This document shows positions 15,494-23,352 of a stretch of DNA of 32,290 bases, piece by piece. The notes beneath the pieces were generated by a model, which saw only the letters and a program-made list of their open reading frames with translations, did not search any database and was not told where the DNA came from. Source of the DNA: Candidatus Olsenella stercoravium (lineage in GTDB: Bacteria; Actinomycetota; Coriobacteriia; Coriobacteriales; Atopobiaceae); NCBI GenBank assembly GCA_019116265.1, contig DXBZ01000063.1, positions 1 to 32,290 of the forward strand, in the 5' to 3' direction. The position numbers and the translations under genes are program-made. How positions within the stretch are numbered: position 1 is the stretch's first letter; each line of letters opens with the position of its first letter.

Positions 15494-16575
15494 GGAGAAG
15501 AACGTTCCTGTCGGCGGTCACGGCGCTTGCGGTGGCGGTGTCGCTCGGGGCGTGCGGCGGCGCGCCGGCTGCGGAGCCCGCTCCCACCGACGAGGCTGCG
15601 ACGCGCGTGGTCACGGACTCGCTCGGGCGCGAGGTGGAGATCCCGGCCGAGGTCGAGCGCATCGCGGCGTCCGGTCCCGTGGCCCAGCAGGTGCTGCTCA
15701 CGGTGGCGCCCGAGAAGATGGTCGGCCTCTCCGGCGAGCTCACGGACGAGCAGCTCGCCTACCTCGGCGAGGACCTCGCCGATCTGCCCGTCTTTGGCCA
15801 GATCTACGGCGGCAAGGGCGACTTCAACCGCGAGGCCGTCGCCGCAGCGGACCCGCAGCTGATCATCGACGTCGGCGAGGCCAAGGACTCGCTCGCCGAG
15901 GAGCTGGACACGCTGCAGGAGCAGCTCGGCATCCCGTGCGTGCACATCGACTCGACCGACCTCCACAGCTACGCCGACCTCTACGACCAGCTCGCGGACA
16001 TCCTGGACTCCGAGAAGGCCGCCGAGCTCGCCGACTACTGCCGCGACGCGGTGGCCGAGGTCGAGGCCGTTGTCGCCGAGGTCCCCGAGAGCGAGCGCCC
16101 GCGCGCGGCGTACCTGCTCGGCGACACGGGCACCAACGCGATGGCGCGTGGCGGCTTCCAGTCCGGCATCATCGACCTGTGCTCCGAGAACGTCGTCGTG
16201 GTGGACGACCCGTCGTCCAGCGGCAAGGGCAACGAGATCGGGCTCGAGCAGATTGCGCTTTGGGATCCCGAGCTCATCGTCTTTGTGGGCGACTCGATCT
16301 TTGACACGGTGGGCGACGAGCTGGCCTGGGCCGAGCTCACCGCCATCAAGTCGGGCAACTACTACCGCGCGCCGAGCGTGCCGTACAACTGGATCTCCAT
16401 GCCGGCCTCGGTCAACCAGATCGTCGGCCTGCAGTGGTACGCGCGCCTGTGCTACCCGGACCGCTTCGACGACGACCTGCGCGACGTGGTGGGGGAGTAC
16501 TACCAGCTCTTCTACGGCCACGACCTCACGGACGAGGAGTACGACGCGCTGATGCGCGGCGCCGTGCGGGAGTAG
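15490..16575 (+). CDS. ABC importer substrate-binding lipoprotein (cluster III/FepB-like)
   Basis: This 361-residue protein starts with MRRRTFLSAVTAL and a lipobox SLGAC (Cys22), so it should be an exported lipoprotein. The body has the typical VVTDSLGREVEIPAEVERIAA entry strand of siderophore/metal-chelate binding proteins and WDPELIVFVG in the second lobe. GTG 15490 is chosen: it follows AAGGGAG and overlaps the ATPase stop as GTGA. With the FecCD permease and ATPase it makes a complete importer. The ligand is not readable from sequence; molybdate, tungstate or a chelated metal fits the hydroxylase context. Confidence 0.92.
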   Translation: MRRRTFLSAVTALAVAVSLGACGGAPAAEPAPTDEAATRVVTDSLGREVEIPAEVERIAASGPVAQQVLLTVAPEKMVGLSGELTDEQLAYLGEDLADLPVFGQIYGGKGDFNREAVAAADPQLIIDVGEAKDSLAEELDTLQEQLGIPCVHIDSTDLHSYADLYDQLADILDSEKAAELADYCRDAVAEVEAVVAEVPESERPRAAYLLGDTGTNAMARGGFQSGIIDLCSENVVVVDDPSSSGKGNEIGLEQIALWDPELIVFVGDSIFDTVGDELAWAELTAIKSGNYYRAPSVPYNWISMPASVNQIVGLQWYARLCYPDRFDDDLRDVVGEYYQLFYGHDLTDEEYDALMRGAVRE

Positions 16576-16582
16576 GACAGAA

Positions 16583-16704
16583 TATCTGGGTACTTTTTTG
16601 CCCGACCCCCAAGTATCACCTTGGTACAGCAAGCATCTGAGCTGGGCAAACAGAAAGTTTTTGCCCCTGACTACTTGAGGTATACGCAAAAAAGTACCCA
16701 GATA
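16583..16704. repeat. 122-bp inverted-repeat element between convergent genes
   Basis: A 19-base sequence (16583-16601, TATCTGGGTACTTTTTTGC) recurs exactly in reverse complement at 16686-16704. Inside it, GGGCAAA and TTTGCCC form a second dyad. The element is AT-rich against its surroundings and fills the gap between the lipoprotein and NTPase genes, which converge on it. T-runs on both strands could give two-way termination. It resembles a small non-autonomous (MITE-like) insertion. Confidence 0.7.
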
Positions 16705-16718
16705 AAATTCTGGGTGCG

Positions 16719-17267
16719 TCACATCACAGCGGCAAGGGCCTCGCGCAGCCTTTCGGAGCCGCTTTTGTCGGGGAGGATGAGGGCGCATCGCCCCCAGACG
16801 GGTTCGAGGCGCGCGGCGACCTCCTCGGCGAGCGCCGTGCGTGCGATCACGAGGGCATGGGGCCAGGCGGGTGCGGGGCCGGCATCCAGCAGTTCGAGCG
16901 CCTCGGCGAGCCCGGCGCCGCGGCGCAGCTCGAGCGGGCCGATCTCGTCGATGACGAGAAGGCCGGGGCGCATGACGCCTGCGGCCGCCGCGAGTTCGGT
17001 GAGGTGCGCGTTCACGCGGGCGAGCGCCTCCGCGTCAAAGTCCCAGCCCAGGCCGGTCGAGCACCCATTCCCAGCAGGCGTGGCGAGAAGGACGTGCTCG
17101 CGCGAGGGAAGAAGCACGTTCTCGATCCCGACCTTCTCGCCATCGTGCCACACGCCCGGCGCGAGCACGCCGCGCACGGGCACGCCCGCCGCCTCGAGCT
17201 CGCGTACGCGCGCCTCAAGCCACGTGGTCTTGCCCGACCGAATGTCTCCGGTGAGAATGAACAGCAT
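16719..17267 (-). CDS. P-loop NTPase of the THEP1/NTPase_1 type
   Basis: This 182-residue protein has Walker A at the very N-terminus (LTGDIRSGKTTW, residues 6-17) and Walker B GLLVIDEIGPLELRRG, the pattern of the nucleoside-triphosphatase THEP1 family. Such small NTPases are often found beside molybdenum-enzyme genes, but their role is not known. It starts 33 bases from the divergent DUF4213/DUF364 gene, leaving little room for two separate promoters. A G-rich ribosome site (GGGGGCG) precedes ATG 17267. Family call firm, function open. Confidence 0.85.
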   Translation of the reverse strand: MLFILTGDIRSGKTTWLEARVRELEAAGVPVRGVLAPGVWHDGEKVGIENVLLPSREHVLLATPAGNGCSTGLGWDFDAEALARVNAHLTELAAAAGVMRPGLLVIDEIGPLELRRGAGLAEALELLDAGPAPAWPHALVIARTALAEEVAARLEPVWGRCALILPDKSGSERLREALAAVM

Positions 17268-17300
17268 GACGCCCCCTGACTACCCCGCCTGGAGGAAATG

Positions 17301-18119
17301 ATGACAGATGCGTGGTCACTCTACGACCGGATGATCGCCCAGGTTCCCGAGGACGTCCTCGTGCGCAGCGTGGTCATGGGCGCCCACCACTGCTTCGTCG
17401 AGGCGGAGTGCGGCTCGGGCGTGGCGGCGCTTCATCGCGGCGGCACGCGCCTGCGCATGGAGTGCGGCTGGGCGGGCCGCCCCCTGCACGAGCTTGCGAC
17501 CTGCGTGAAGCCGTGGGACTTCGAGGTGGCGTCAGTGGGCGTCGCGGCGCTCAACGCCTGGCATAACCAGAGTGGGCGCCTGGCCACGCTGGGCCTGGTC
17601 ACGGACGCGCCGAGCACGGACCCGTTCGTGTTTCTTGCTCCGGTCGCCGCGCGCATGGCGGCCGAGAAGGACGACGGCTCGCGGCCCCACGCGGTGGTGG
17701 TCGGTCACTTCCCGCACCTCGGCGCCATCGCGGAGCACGCGGACGTCACCGTGCTCGAGCGCGCCGCCCGCTCGGACACGGACCTGCCGGACACTGCCTG
17801 CGAGTACCTGCTGCCGGATGCGGACCTCGTCGTCATGACGGGCATGACGCTCGCCAACAAGACCATGCCCCGGCTGCTCGAGCTCGCGCGCGACGCGCTC
17901 ACCTGCGTCGTGGGCCCCTCGGCCACGATCTGCGCGCCGGTGCTGGAGGCGGGTGCGGATCTCGTCGCCGGCAGCGTGGTCGCTGACGTCGCGCTCGCCC
18001 GCGAGGTCGTGACCTGCGGCGCCCCGCTCCACGGCTCCGGTGCGCTCGAGCACGTGCTCGTGGCCACGTCCCGCGGCCGTGCGGCGCTTGCAAGCCCAGG
18101 TCCTTCTCGCCAGCTCTAG
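17301..18119 (+). CDS. DUF4213/DUF364 (putative heavy-metal chelation) protein
   Basis: This protein of about 272 residues has an N-terminal DUF4213-like part (VVMGAHHCFVEAECGSGVAAL, LATCVKPWDFEVASVGVAALNAW) and a C-terminal Rossmann-like DUF364 part (AVVVGHFPHLGAI, LVVMTGMTLANKTMPRLLELA, CVVGPSATICAPVLEAGADLVAG is spread over the end). Family members are thought to bind metal or pterin compounds and often sit near FecCD importers and molybdenum enzymes. GGAGG at 17291-17295 favours ATG 17301 over ATG 17298. Its last bases overlap by 4 with the convergent ABC-2 permease. The exact role is unknown. Confidence 0.85.
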   Translation: MTDAWSLYDRMIAQVPEDVLVRSVVMGAHHCFVEAECGSGVAALHRGGTRLRMECGWAGRPLHELATCVKPWDFEVASVGVAALNAWHNQSGRLATLGLVTDAPSTDPFVFLAPVAARMAAEKDDGSRPHAVVVGHFPHLGAIAEHADVTVLERAARSDTDLPDTACEYLLPDADLVVMTGMTLANKTMPRLLELARDALTCVVGPSATICAPVLEAGADLVAGSVVADVALAREVVTCGAPLHGSGALEHVLVATSRGRAALASPGPSRQL

Positions 18120-18841
18120 AGCTCGCGCCTCTCGTAGAGCTTGAGGGAGACGGCGGCAGAGATCGCCAGCGCCACGGCCGACAGGGCCACGAGAGCCACG
18201 CAGCCCACGGCCATGCCGGCCGGCGTGTCGAGCGCCTCGAGCGTGGCGGAGACAAGCTCCATGCCCGGGATGCCGTCGTCGAGCATGCCACTGTTGCCGA
18301 GGACGACCACCGGCACCACGAAGAGCAGCACGATCACCGTGGGCAGGATCTGCGTGGCGCGCGTCTGGCCCAGGCGGAAATAGAGCGGCGTCACCACGCT
18401 CGCCACGACGGAGCCGATGAGCAGGGTGAAGCAGGTGACGACGGCCATGACGGAGAGCATGTCGGGGTCAAAGGCGAACGCCTCGCTGACCTCGCCGGGC
18501 AGGCCCACCGCGCTGACGACGGCCGTTGCCACGAGCGCTGCCACGAGGCCCACGACCATGCCGAGCAGGCCAAACGTCACGATGGCGGCGTAGCGGCCGA
18601 GCACGACGTCGCGCCGGGAGAGCGGCAGCGTGAGGCGGAAGAGCTCCCAGTGGTTGAGCTGGTCGTAGGCGGCGAGGCCCATCGCGCTCATCATGAAGAA
18701 CATGCAGGTGAGCGTTGCCGGCATCGCAAGTGGCGTCTGCATGCCGAGGCCGATGCACAGGCTCACGAGCAGCCCCAGTCCCACGAGCTGCCGTGCGTAG
18801 TCGCGAAAGATCGTCATCTCAAGGAGGAATGCGCGCTTCAT
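18116..18841 (-). CDS. ABC-2 type exporter permease
   Basis: This 241-residue membrane protein has about six hydrophobic segments and the MSAMGLAAYDQLNHWELFRLTLPLSRRDVVLGRY segment pattern (split here over residues 51-84) of ABC-2 permeases paired with YtrA-type GntR regulators. Its ATG shares one base with the stop of the upstream ATPase gene (TAATG), so translation is coupled. The substrate is unknown; relatives export peptides, antibiotics or cell-wall-active compounds. Confidence 0.88.
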   Translation of the reverse strand: MKRAFLLEMTIFRDYARQLVGLGLLVSLCIGLGMQTPLAMPATLTCMFFMMSAMGLAAYDQLNHWELFRLTLPLSRRDVVLGRYAAIVTFGLLGMVVGLVAALVATAVVSAVGLPGEVSEAFAFDPDMLSVMAVVTCFTLLIGSVVASVVTPLYFRLGQTRATQILPTVIVLLFVVPVVVLGNSGMLDDGIPGMELVSATLEALDTPAGMAVGCVALVALSAVALAISAAVSLKLYERREL

Positions 18842-19731
18842 TATCGGACACCGCCCTTCAGGGTGAGGGTCATGTAGTCGTCTATGGTCATGCGGTCGAC
18901 CGGGATCTCCGGGAAGCTCTCCGCAAAGGCAAAGCGGTCGGGAACGAGCACGTCGATGCCGTAGTCGTGGCGCAGGTAGCGCAGCTCGGCGTCTGCGACG
19001 ACGCCCGCGTCCGCGATCTTCTCGAGGTCCGCCACGCGGCAGCGCGCGACGCCCATCTCGTCGGTGATGACGTCCTTGGGCAGGTCAAAGATGATGCGTC
19101 CGGCGTCGATGCACACGATGCGGTCCGCGATGCGCTCGAGGTCGCTCGTGATGTGGCTGCTCATGAGGATGGCGCGACCGGGCTCGGCCACGAAGTCGCG
19201 CAGCAGGTCGAGCACCTCGTCGCGCGCCATCGGGTCCAGGCCGGCGGTGGCCTCGTCGAGGATGAGCAGGTGCGCGTCGTGCGCGAGCGCGCAGGCCAGG
19301 GAGAGCTTCATGCCCATGCCGCGCGAGAGGCTCTTCACGGTCTTCTTGGCGTCCAGGCCGAACTCGCTGACCAGTCGCTCGAAGCGATGCGCGTCCCAAG
19401 TGGCGTAGGTGCGCTGGTAGATGCGCCCCACGTCGGCGACCTTGAGGTGTTCCGGCAGCGAGATCGCGTCAAAGACGACGCCGACCTGCTCCTTGGTGGC
19501 CGCGCCCGACGCGCGGGAGAGCTCGTCGCTGGGAACGCCGAGTACGCTCGAGGTGCCTCCGTCCACGGGGAAGAGGCCGAGAAGGGCCTTGATGGTGGTG
19601 GACTTGCCGGCGCCGTTCTGGCCGATGAAGCCCACGACCTCGCCCTCGTTCACGGTGAGGTCCACGCCCTCCAGCGAGAAGGCGTCGTAGTGCTTGGTGA
19701 GCCCGCGGGCCTCGATGAGACTGCCGCTCAT
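18841..19731 (-). CDS. ABC exporter ATPase (GntR-linked)
   Basis: This protein of about 296 residues has Walker A GQNGAGKST, signature LSRGMGMK and Walker B LLILDEATAGLDP, followed by a C-terminal extension of about 90 residues typical of this exporter group. The signature is LSRGM rather than LSGGQ, a common variant in ABC-2 systems. ATG 19731 follows AGAAAGGA; an in-frame ATG upstream at 19752 borders the palindromic repeat. It forms a three-gene unit with the GntR regulator and the ABC-2 permease. Confidence 0.92.
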   Translation of the reverse strand: MSGSLIEARGLTKHYDAFSLEGVDLTVNEGEVVGFIGQNGAGKSTTIKALLGLFPVDGGTSSVLGVPSDELSRASGAATKEQVGVVFDAISLPEHLKVADVGRIYQRTYATWDAHRFERLVSEFGLDAKKTVKSLSRGMGMKLSLACALAHDAHLLILDEATAGLDPMARDEVLDLLRDFVAEPGRAILMSSHITSDLERIADRIVCIDAGRIIFDLPKDVITDEMGVARCRVADLEKIADAGVVADAELRYLRHDYGIDVLVPDRFAFAESFPEIPVDRMTIDDYMTLTLKGGVR

Positions 19732-19744
19732 GTGACGTCCTTTC

Positions 19745-19777
19745 TGATTCAAAAGGGGACAGACCCCTTTTGAATCA
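19745..19777. repeat. Palindromic repeat (AAGGGGACAGACCCCTT type)
   Basis: TGATTCAAAAGGGG and its exact complement flank ACAGA. It is a variant of the AAGGGAC-GTCCCTT family and lies between the GntR and ATPase genes of one operon, where it could reduce read-through or stabilise mRNA. Confidence 0.8.
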
Positions 19778-19788
19778 CTTTCTGCGCG

Positions 19789-20157
19789 TTACTCCAGTAC
19801 CAGGGCGAACATCTCGGACAGCTCGTCATCGGTGAGGCCAATCGTCCGCCCGCGCTCAACGGCCTTGGCGAGAAGCCCCTCGACCTCCCTCATCTGTTCC
19901 TCGCGGATGAGCTCGGCGTTTCCGCCGGCGACGTAGGTGCCCTTGCCCTGCACCGTCTCGATCAGGCCCGCCGCCTCCAGGTCCGCGTATGCGCGCTTGG
20001 TGGTGATGGCGCTCACGCGCAGGCTGTTGGCGAGCGCCCGGATCGAGGGGAGCTGCTCGCCCTCCGCGAGCTGGCCCGTCACGATCGCCGACTTGATCTG
20101 GTCGGTGATCTGCTCGTAGATGGGCCTGCCGCTCGAAGCTGAGATGATGATGTCCAA
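19789..20157 (-). CDS. YtrA-subfamily GntR transcriptional regulator
   Basis: This regulator of about 122 residues has the GntR winged helix (SGRPIYEQITDQIKSAIV, then LPSIRALANSLRVS and TTKRAYADLEAAGLIETVQG) and a short C-terminal helical tail, the YtrA subfamily layout. TTG 20157 is chosen since MDIIISASSGRPIYEQI is the usual YtrA N-terminus and a GGAAGGGCGG ribosome site precedes it; upstream in-frame codons only read the promoter and a palindromic repeat. Members repress their own operon and the linked ABC exporter. A clear promoter/operator lies upstream. Confidence 0.92.
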   Translation of the reverse strand: MDIIISASSGRPIYEQITDQIKSAIVTGQLAEGEQLPSIRALANSLRVSAITTKRAYADLEAAGLIETVQGKGTYVAGGNAELIREEQMREVEGLLAKAVERGRTIGLTDDELSEMFALVLE

Positions 20158-20207
20158 GTCGCCGCCCTTCCGTACTGGCCCGCCAGGACGTCTCCTGCGG
20201 GCCGACC

Positions 20208-20254
20208 GTGTATACCCGGTAAGTACAGTATATACACACCTATACACAGTGCAA
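20208..20254 (-). promoter_or_regulatory. Promoter and autoregulatory site of the GntR-ABC operon
   Basis: Read on the minus strand, TTGCAC (20254-20249) and TATACT (20232-20227) are separated by 16 bases and form a good sigma-70-type promoter. GTGTATA at 20208-20214 is inverted to TATACAC at 20231-20237, which is repeated directly at 20241-20247. These GTGTATA half-sites overlap the -10 box and spacer, as expected for repression by a YtrA-type regulator. Confidence 0.65.
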
Positions 20255-20280
20255 GAGACAAGAGCAAAGTTTTTCTCGGC

Positions 20281-20313
20281 AACGTTACGAAGGGACTGTC
20301 CCTTCGTAACGTT
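20281..20313. repeat. Palindromic repeat (AAGGGAC-GTCCCTT family)
   Basis: A perfect 33-base palindrome with AACGTTACG arms around AAGGGACTGTCCCTT. It lies upstream of the GntR promoter, between divergent transcription units, so it is not restricted to gene ends. Confidence 0.85.
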
Positions 20314-20438
20314 TTGTCTGAGGGACAGGGCAGACAACCTTGCGAAACCGTTAGGGGAGCTTAAGCCCGGACGATGGCGGGCTGGGCGGGCGAGAAGGAC
20401 GATGGGCTTGTCACCAACGCCGCCCGGAAGGAGCCGCC

Positions 20439-21827
20439 ATGCCCGTCACCCTGCGCGTCGCGCTCGGCAACGTCTCGCGCTGCGCACGCGACTACTCGGT
20501 CTACCTTGTCACGCTCGCCTTTGCCACGTGCCTGCTCTACGCGTTCAACGCCTCGGGCGACTACCTCCTGGCGATGCCGCTCACGGACCCGCAGCTTGAG
20601 GTCATCCACAAGGCGCGTGACATCACAGGAGCCTTCTCGGTCTTCGTGGTGCTGGTATTCGCCGTGCTCGTGGCCTACGCCACGCGCTTCATCGTACGGC
20701 GGCGCTCGCGGGAGTTTGGGACGTACGCACTGCTCGGCATGCGCGCGCCCGCACTCGCGGCGATTCTCGCGGCGGAGGGCGCGCTCGTGGGGCTCGCGGC
20801 GCTGGCGGCGGGGCTCGCGCTCGGCGTCGTGGCGTCGCCGGCCTTCGGTGCGATCGCGGCGTTCGTCTTTGGCGTGCCGTGGCAGCTTGCCTGGTCCTTC
20901 TCGCCCGCGGCGGCGCTCGACGCGTGCGCGTGGTTTGCTGGGATCGAGGGGCTGGCGATCGCGCTCTCCGTGGTTGACGTGCTGCGCCGGCCGCTCGTGG
21001 AGCTTCTCGAGCGGGACCGTGCGCCGGAGCAGCTCGCCTTCGCAACGCATCGTGGCGTGACGCGTGCGCAGGCGGTGCTGGCCGTGGTCCTTCTCGCTAT
21101 GGTGTGGGGCTCGTGCGTGGTGCAACCCGGGCTCTTCGTGCTTGCGATTCTGCCGATGGGGTGGGCGGCCTACGTGGCCACCTCGCTCGTCTTTCGCCTG
21201 GTGGCGACGGGCGTGCCCGACCACGTGCGTCGCGGCTCCCGCTACTGGGAGGGGCTGCGCGCCTTCACGCTGCGGCAGGTGGAGGGCCACGTGTCCACGG
21301 GGTGCCAGGCGCTCTCGTGCACCTGCGTGCTCGTGGCGTGCGCGGTCTGCATGATCTGCGCGGGGCTCCTGTTCTCGGTGGGGCAGCGTGCGGCCGGACT
21401 CGCGGACCCGGGAGCGCTGGCGGAGGCGTCGCTCGCACCGATCGGCTACGTGGGGATCTTCTACGGGGAGGCGTTTCTCGTGGCCGCCGCTGCGGTGCTC
21501 GCGCTGCAGCAGGTGAGCCAGGCGGCCGACGGCAGGCGCGCCTATGCCACGCTCATGGCGCTTGGGACGGACGCGCGGGAGGCGCGCGGCGCCGTGCGGG
21601 CACAGGTGGGCGTCGCCTTCGTGCTGCCCGCGGCGCTCGCGGTGGTGCACGACGGCTTCGGTCTCATGCTGGTGCGTCAGCTCGCAGGTGGCGTGCCTGA
21701 CGAGGTGTTTCTCGCCATCGCGGTGTGCTCGGTCGTGGGCACGCTCGGGCTTCTTGCCCTGTACTACCTGCTTTGCGTTCGCGAGTGCTCGCGCGTGCTG
21801 CTGGGTGGGGCGTCGAGTCTTGGTTGA
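20439..21827 (+). CDS. FtsX-like ABC transporter permease (lone)
   Basis: This 462-residue membrane protein has an N-terminal segment LRVALGNVSRCARDYSVYLVTLAF, then about eight hydrophobic stretches, with RRRSREFGTYALLGMRAPALAAILAAE marking the FtsX domain near residues 86-112. It resembles BceB-type permeases of peptide-sensing or resistance exporters. ATG 20439 follows AAGGAG. No plus-strand ATPase gene is adjacent; the nearest is on the minus strand in a block that appears inserted. It may have lost its partners. Its last codons (ASSLG) lie in a 30-base sequence repeated at 25174. Confidence 0.82.
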   Translation: MPVTLRVALGNVSRCARDYSVYLVTLAFATCLLYAFNASGDYLLAMPLTDPQLEVIHKARDITGAFSVFVVLVFAVLVAYATRFIVRRRSREFGTYALLGMRAPALAAILAAEGALVGLAALAAGLALGVVASPAFGAIAAFVFGVPWQLAWSFSPAAALDACAWFAGIEGLAIALSVVDVLRRPLVELLERDRAPEQLAFATHRGVTRAQAVLAVVLLAMVWGSCVVQPGLFVLAILPMGWAAYVATSLVFRLVATGVPDHVRRGSRYWEGLRAFTLRQVEGHVSTGCQALSCTCVLVACAVCMICAGLLFSVGQRAAGLADPGALAEASLAPIGYVGIFYGEAFLVAAAAVLALQQVSQAADGRRAYATLMALGTDAREARGAVRAQVGVAFVLPAALAVVHDGFGLMLVRQLAGGVPDEVFLAIAVCSVVGTLGLLALYYLLCVRECSRVLLGGASSLG

Positions 21828-21839
21828 CCGCGCGCGAGA
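21810..21839. repeat. Left copy of a 30-base direct repeat flanking a 3.3-kb block
   Basis: This sequence spans the FtsX stop codon and matches 25174-25203 at 26 of 30 positions; all four differences are transitions. The pair flanks the minus-strand permease, the RelB-ABC fusion and the toxin-antitoxin pair. Confidence 0.6.
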
Positions 21840-21850
21840 AGGACCAGTTT

Positions 21851-23350
21851 CTATGTCATATCTATCGCCAGCGTGCGCTCGCCGCGAAGAACTTGTCGCT
21901 CGCCCAGACGATAGGCGAGCAGTACCAGCATCCAGCAGATGGCGGCGAACACGGCAACGTGCACGATCGGCATGTTAGCAAGAAATGCTTCCCAGGTTAC
22001 AGGGCTCGCCTCTACCGCGAACACGGTAATGAGGAGGTTGAGCGCTGCCGCCCATGCGAGGGGTCTCGCCACGATGAGGGTGGCCTCTCTGGTGAACATC
22101 CTTCTCACCTGCCTGTGGGTAATGCCCGCCGAGAGCAGCTGGGAGACTTCGCGCCGGCGTTCGGGAATCCTGCCAAGCACGCTCGAGAAAACGTCTGAGA
22201 TTCCTATACAGGCAAGCACACCAGCAAAGACGTCAACAAAGAGCCTGAGGCCTGCTCGCGAGTCCTCGTCGCGCTTGGCCTCCTCGGTGAGACTTAGCAC
22301 TTCTATGTTTTTGTTGCCGGAGAAGCGATTCTCCAGCGCATGAGCTATCTCAGTCTCCGCTGTCGGCGACGTAACGAGGATGTTATAGAAGAGGTCACCG
22401 CTTTCGGCTTTGTGCTCGTCTCCCAACGTGACCGACGACACGCCGTCCATGGCGAGAAGATCGTTGATGAGCGAGTCGTCCGCGCCTGCGGCGGCGCCGT
22501 CGTCAACGGTTATGCGGACATCCCATACTCCGTCGTAGCGCTCGAAGTAGGTAACTTGGGTCGATAGGTGCGATAAAGTCTCGAAGTTGATAAGCGTCAC
22601 GAAGGCGAGAATCGCAAGGGCAATTGAGGCGTTGGCGGTGCGCATGGTGCGCCTTCGCGAGCGCAGGGACTGTGCTGCGAGCGACGTCTCGATTCTCAGC
22701 CGTGTGGCGAGCGCCCGAAAAATAGGGCCCGGGCGTCGTTTGGTAGCATAGTCGTCGTCACCCTCGGACATCGCCTTGATCACGCTGATTTTTCCAAGTC
22801 GGCGTGCGGGCAGGAGCGCTGAGAGCGCTACTGTGGCAGTCGCAACGAGAAGGCCGAGAAGGACTGCGAACGGCGAGAGGCCAACCACGGGCTCATAGGT
22901 GCGCGCGTTTGCAGTTAGCGCAAGCACTCCCGTAACGAGCACGAGCGCAAGCCCCATGCCCACGAGGACGCCAAGGCAGGCCGCGGGAAGCGAGAGCACA
23001 CATCCCTCTGCAAGGAGTAGGCGCCTGATCTGCGCGTCGTTTGCTCCGATTGACTTCAGAATGCCAAGCTGACGAATGCGAGCACTCATGGAAACGCCAA
23101 AGGCGCTCTTGAGCATGAGAACGAGCGCCAACGCGCTTGTCGCCGTCACTACGCCAAAGGCGATGGTCGAGCCTGTGACGCTCGGCGTCTCGCCGAGGTA
23201 GGCCATGCGCGCGAGGTAGTCGGTAACGAGCATATGGGCAACGCCGACCACGAGCCCGAGCAGGGCGGATGCGACGAAGGAGATTGCGGCGAGCGAAGTG
23301 ACCGAGGCACGGTTGTGACGGACGTAGCTCGTAAGATAGTCGCGAAGCAT
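21851..23350 (-). CDS. FtsX-like ABC transporter permease
   Basis: This 499-residue permease has four main hydrophobic segments in each of two halves and the FtsX motif RIRQLGILKSIGANDAQIRRLLL near residues 91-113, with a related segment RRREVSQLLSAGITHRQVRRMF near residue 400. A large extracytoplasmic region lies around residues 262-345. ATG 23350 follows AAGGAG. It starts 2 bases after the stop of the ATPase fusion gene, so the two form one unit and one transporter. Its base composition and codon use look AT-richer than neighbouring genes, suggesting horizontal origin. Confidence 0.88.
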   Translation of the reverse strand: MLRDYLTSYVRHNRASVTSLAAISFVASALLGLVVGVAHMLVTDYLARMAYLGETPSVTGSTIAFGVVTATSALALVLMLKSAFGVSMSARIRQLGILKSIGANDAQIRRLLLAEGCVLSLPAACLGVLVGMGLALVLVTGVLALTANARTYEPVVGLSPFAVLLGLLVATATVALSALLPARRLGKISVIKAMSEGDDDYATKRRPGPIFRALATRLRIETSLAAQSLRSRRRTMRTANASIALAILAFVTLINFETLSHLSTQVTYFERYDGVWDVRITVDDGAAAGADDSLINDLLAMDGVSSVTLGDEHKAESGDLFYNILVTSPTAETEIAHALENRFSGNKNIEVLSLTEEAKRDEDSRAGLRLFVDVFAGVLACIGISDVFSSVLGRIPERRREVSQLLSAGITHRQVRRMFTREATLIVARPLAWAAALNLLITVFAVEASPVTWEAFLANMPIVHVAVFAAICWMLVLLAYRLGERQVLRGERTLAIDMT

Positions 23351-23352
23351 AG

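Noticed and set aside
20158-20337. N-terminal extension of the GntR regulator
   Set aside because: The extension is the translated promoter and palindromic repeat; the YtrA family begins at the TTG at 20157.
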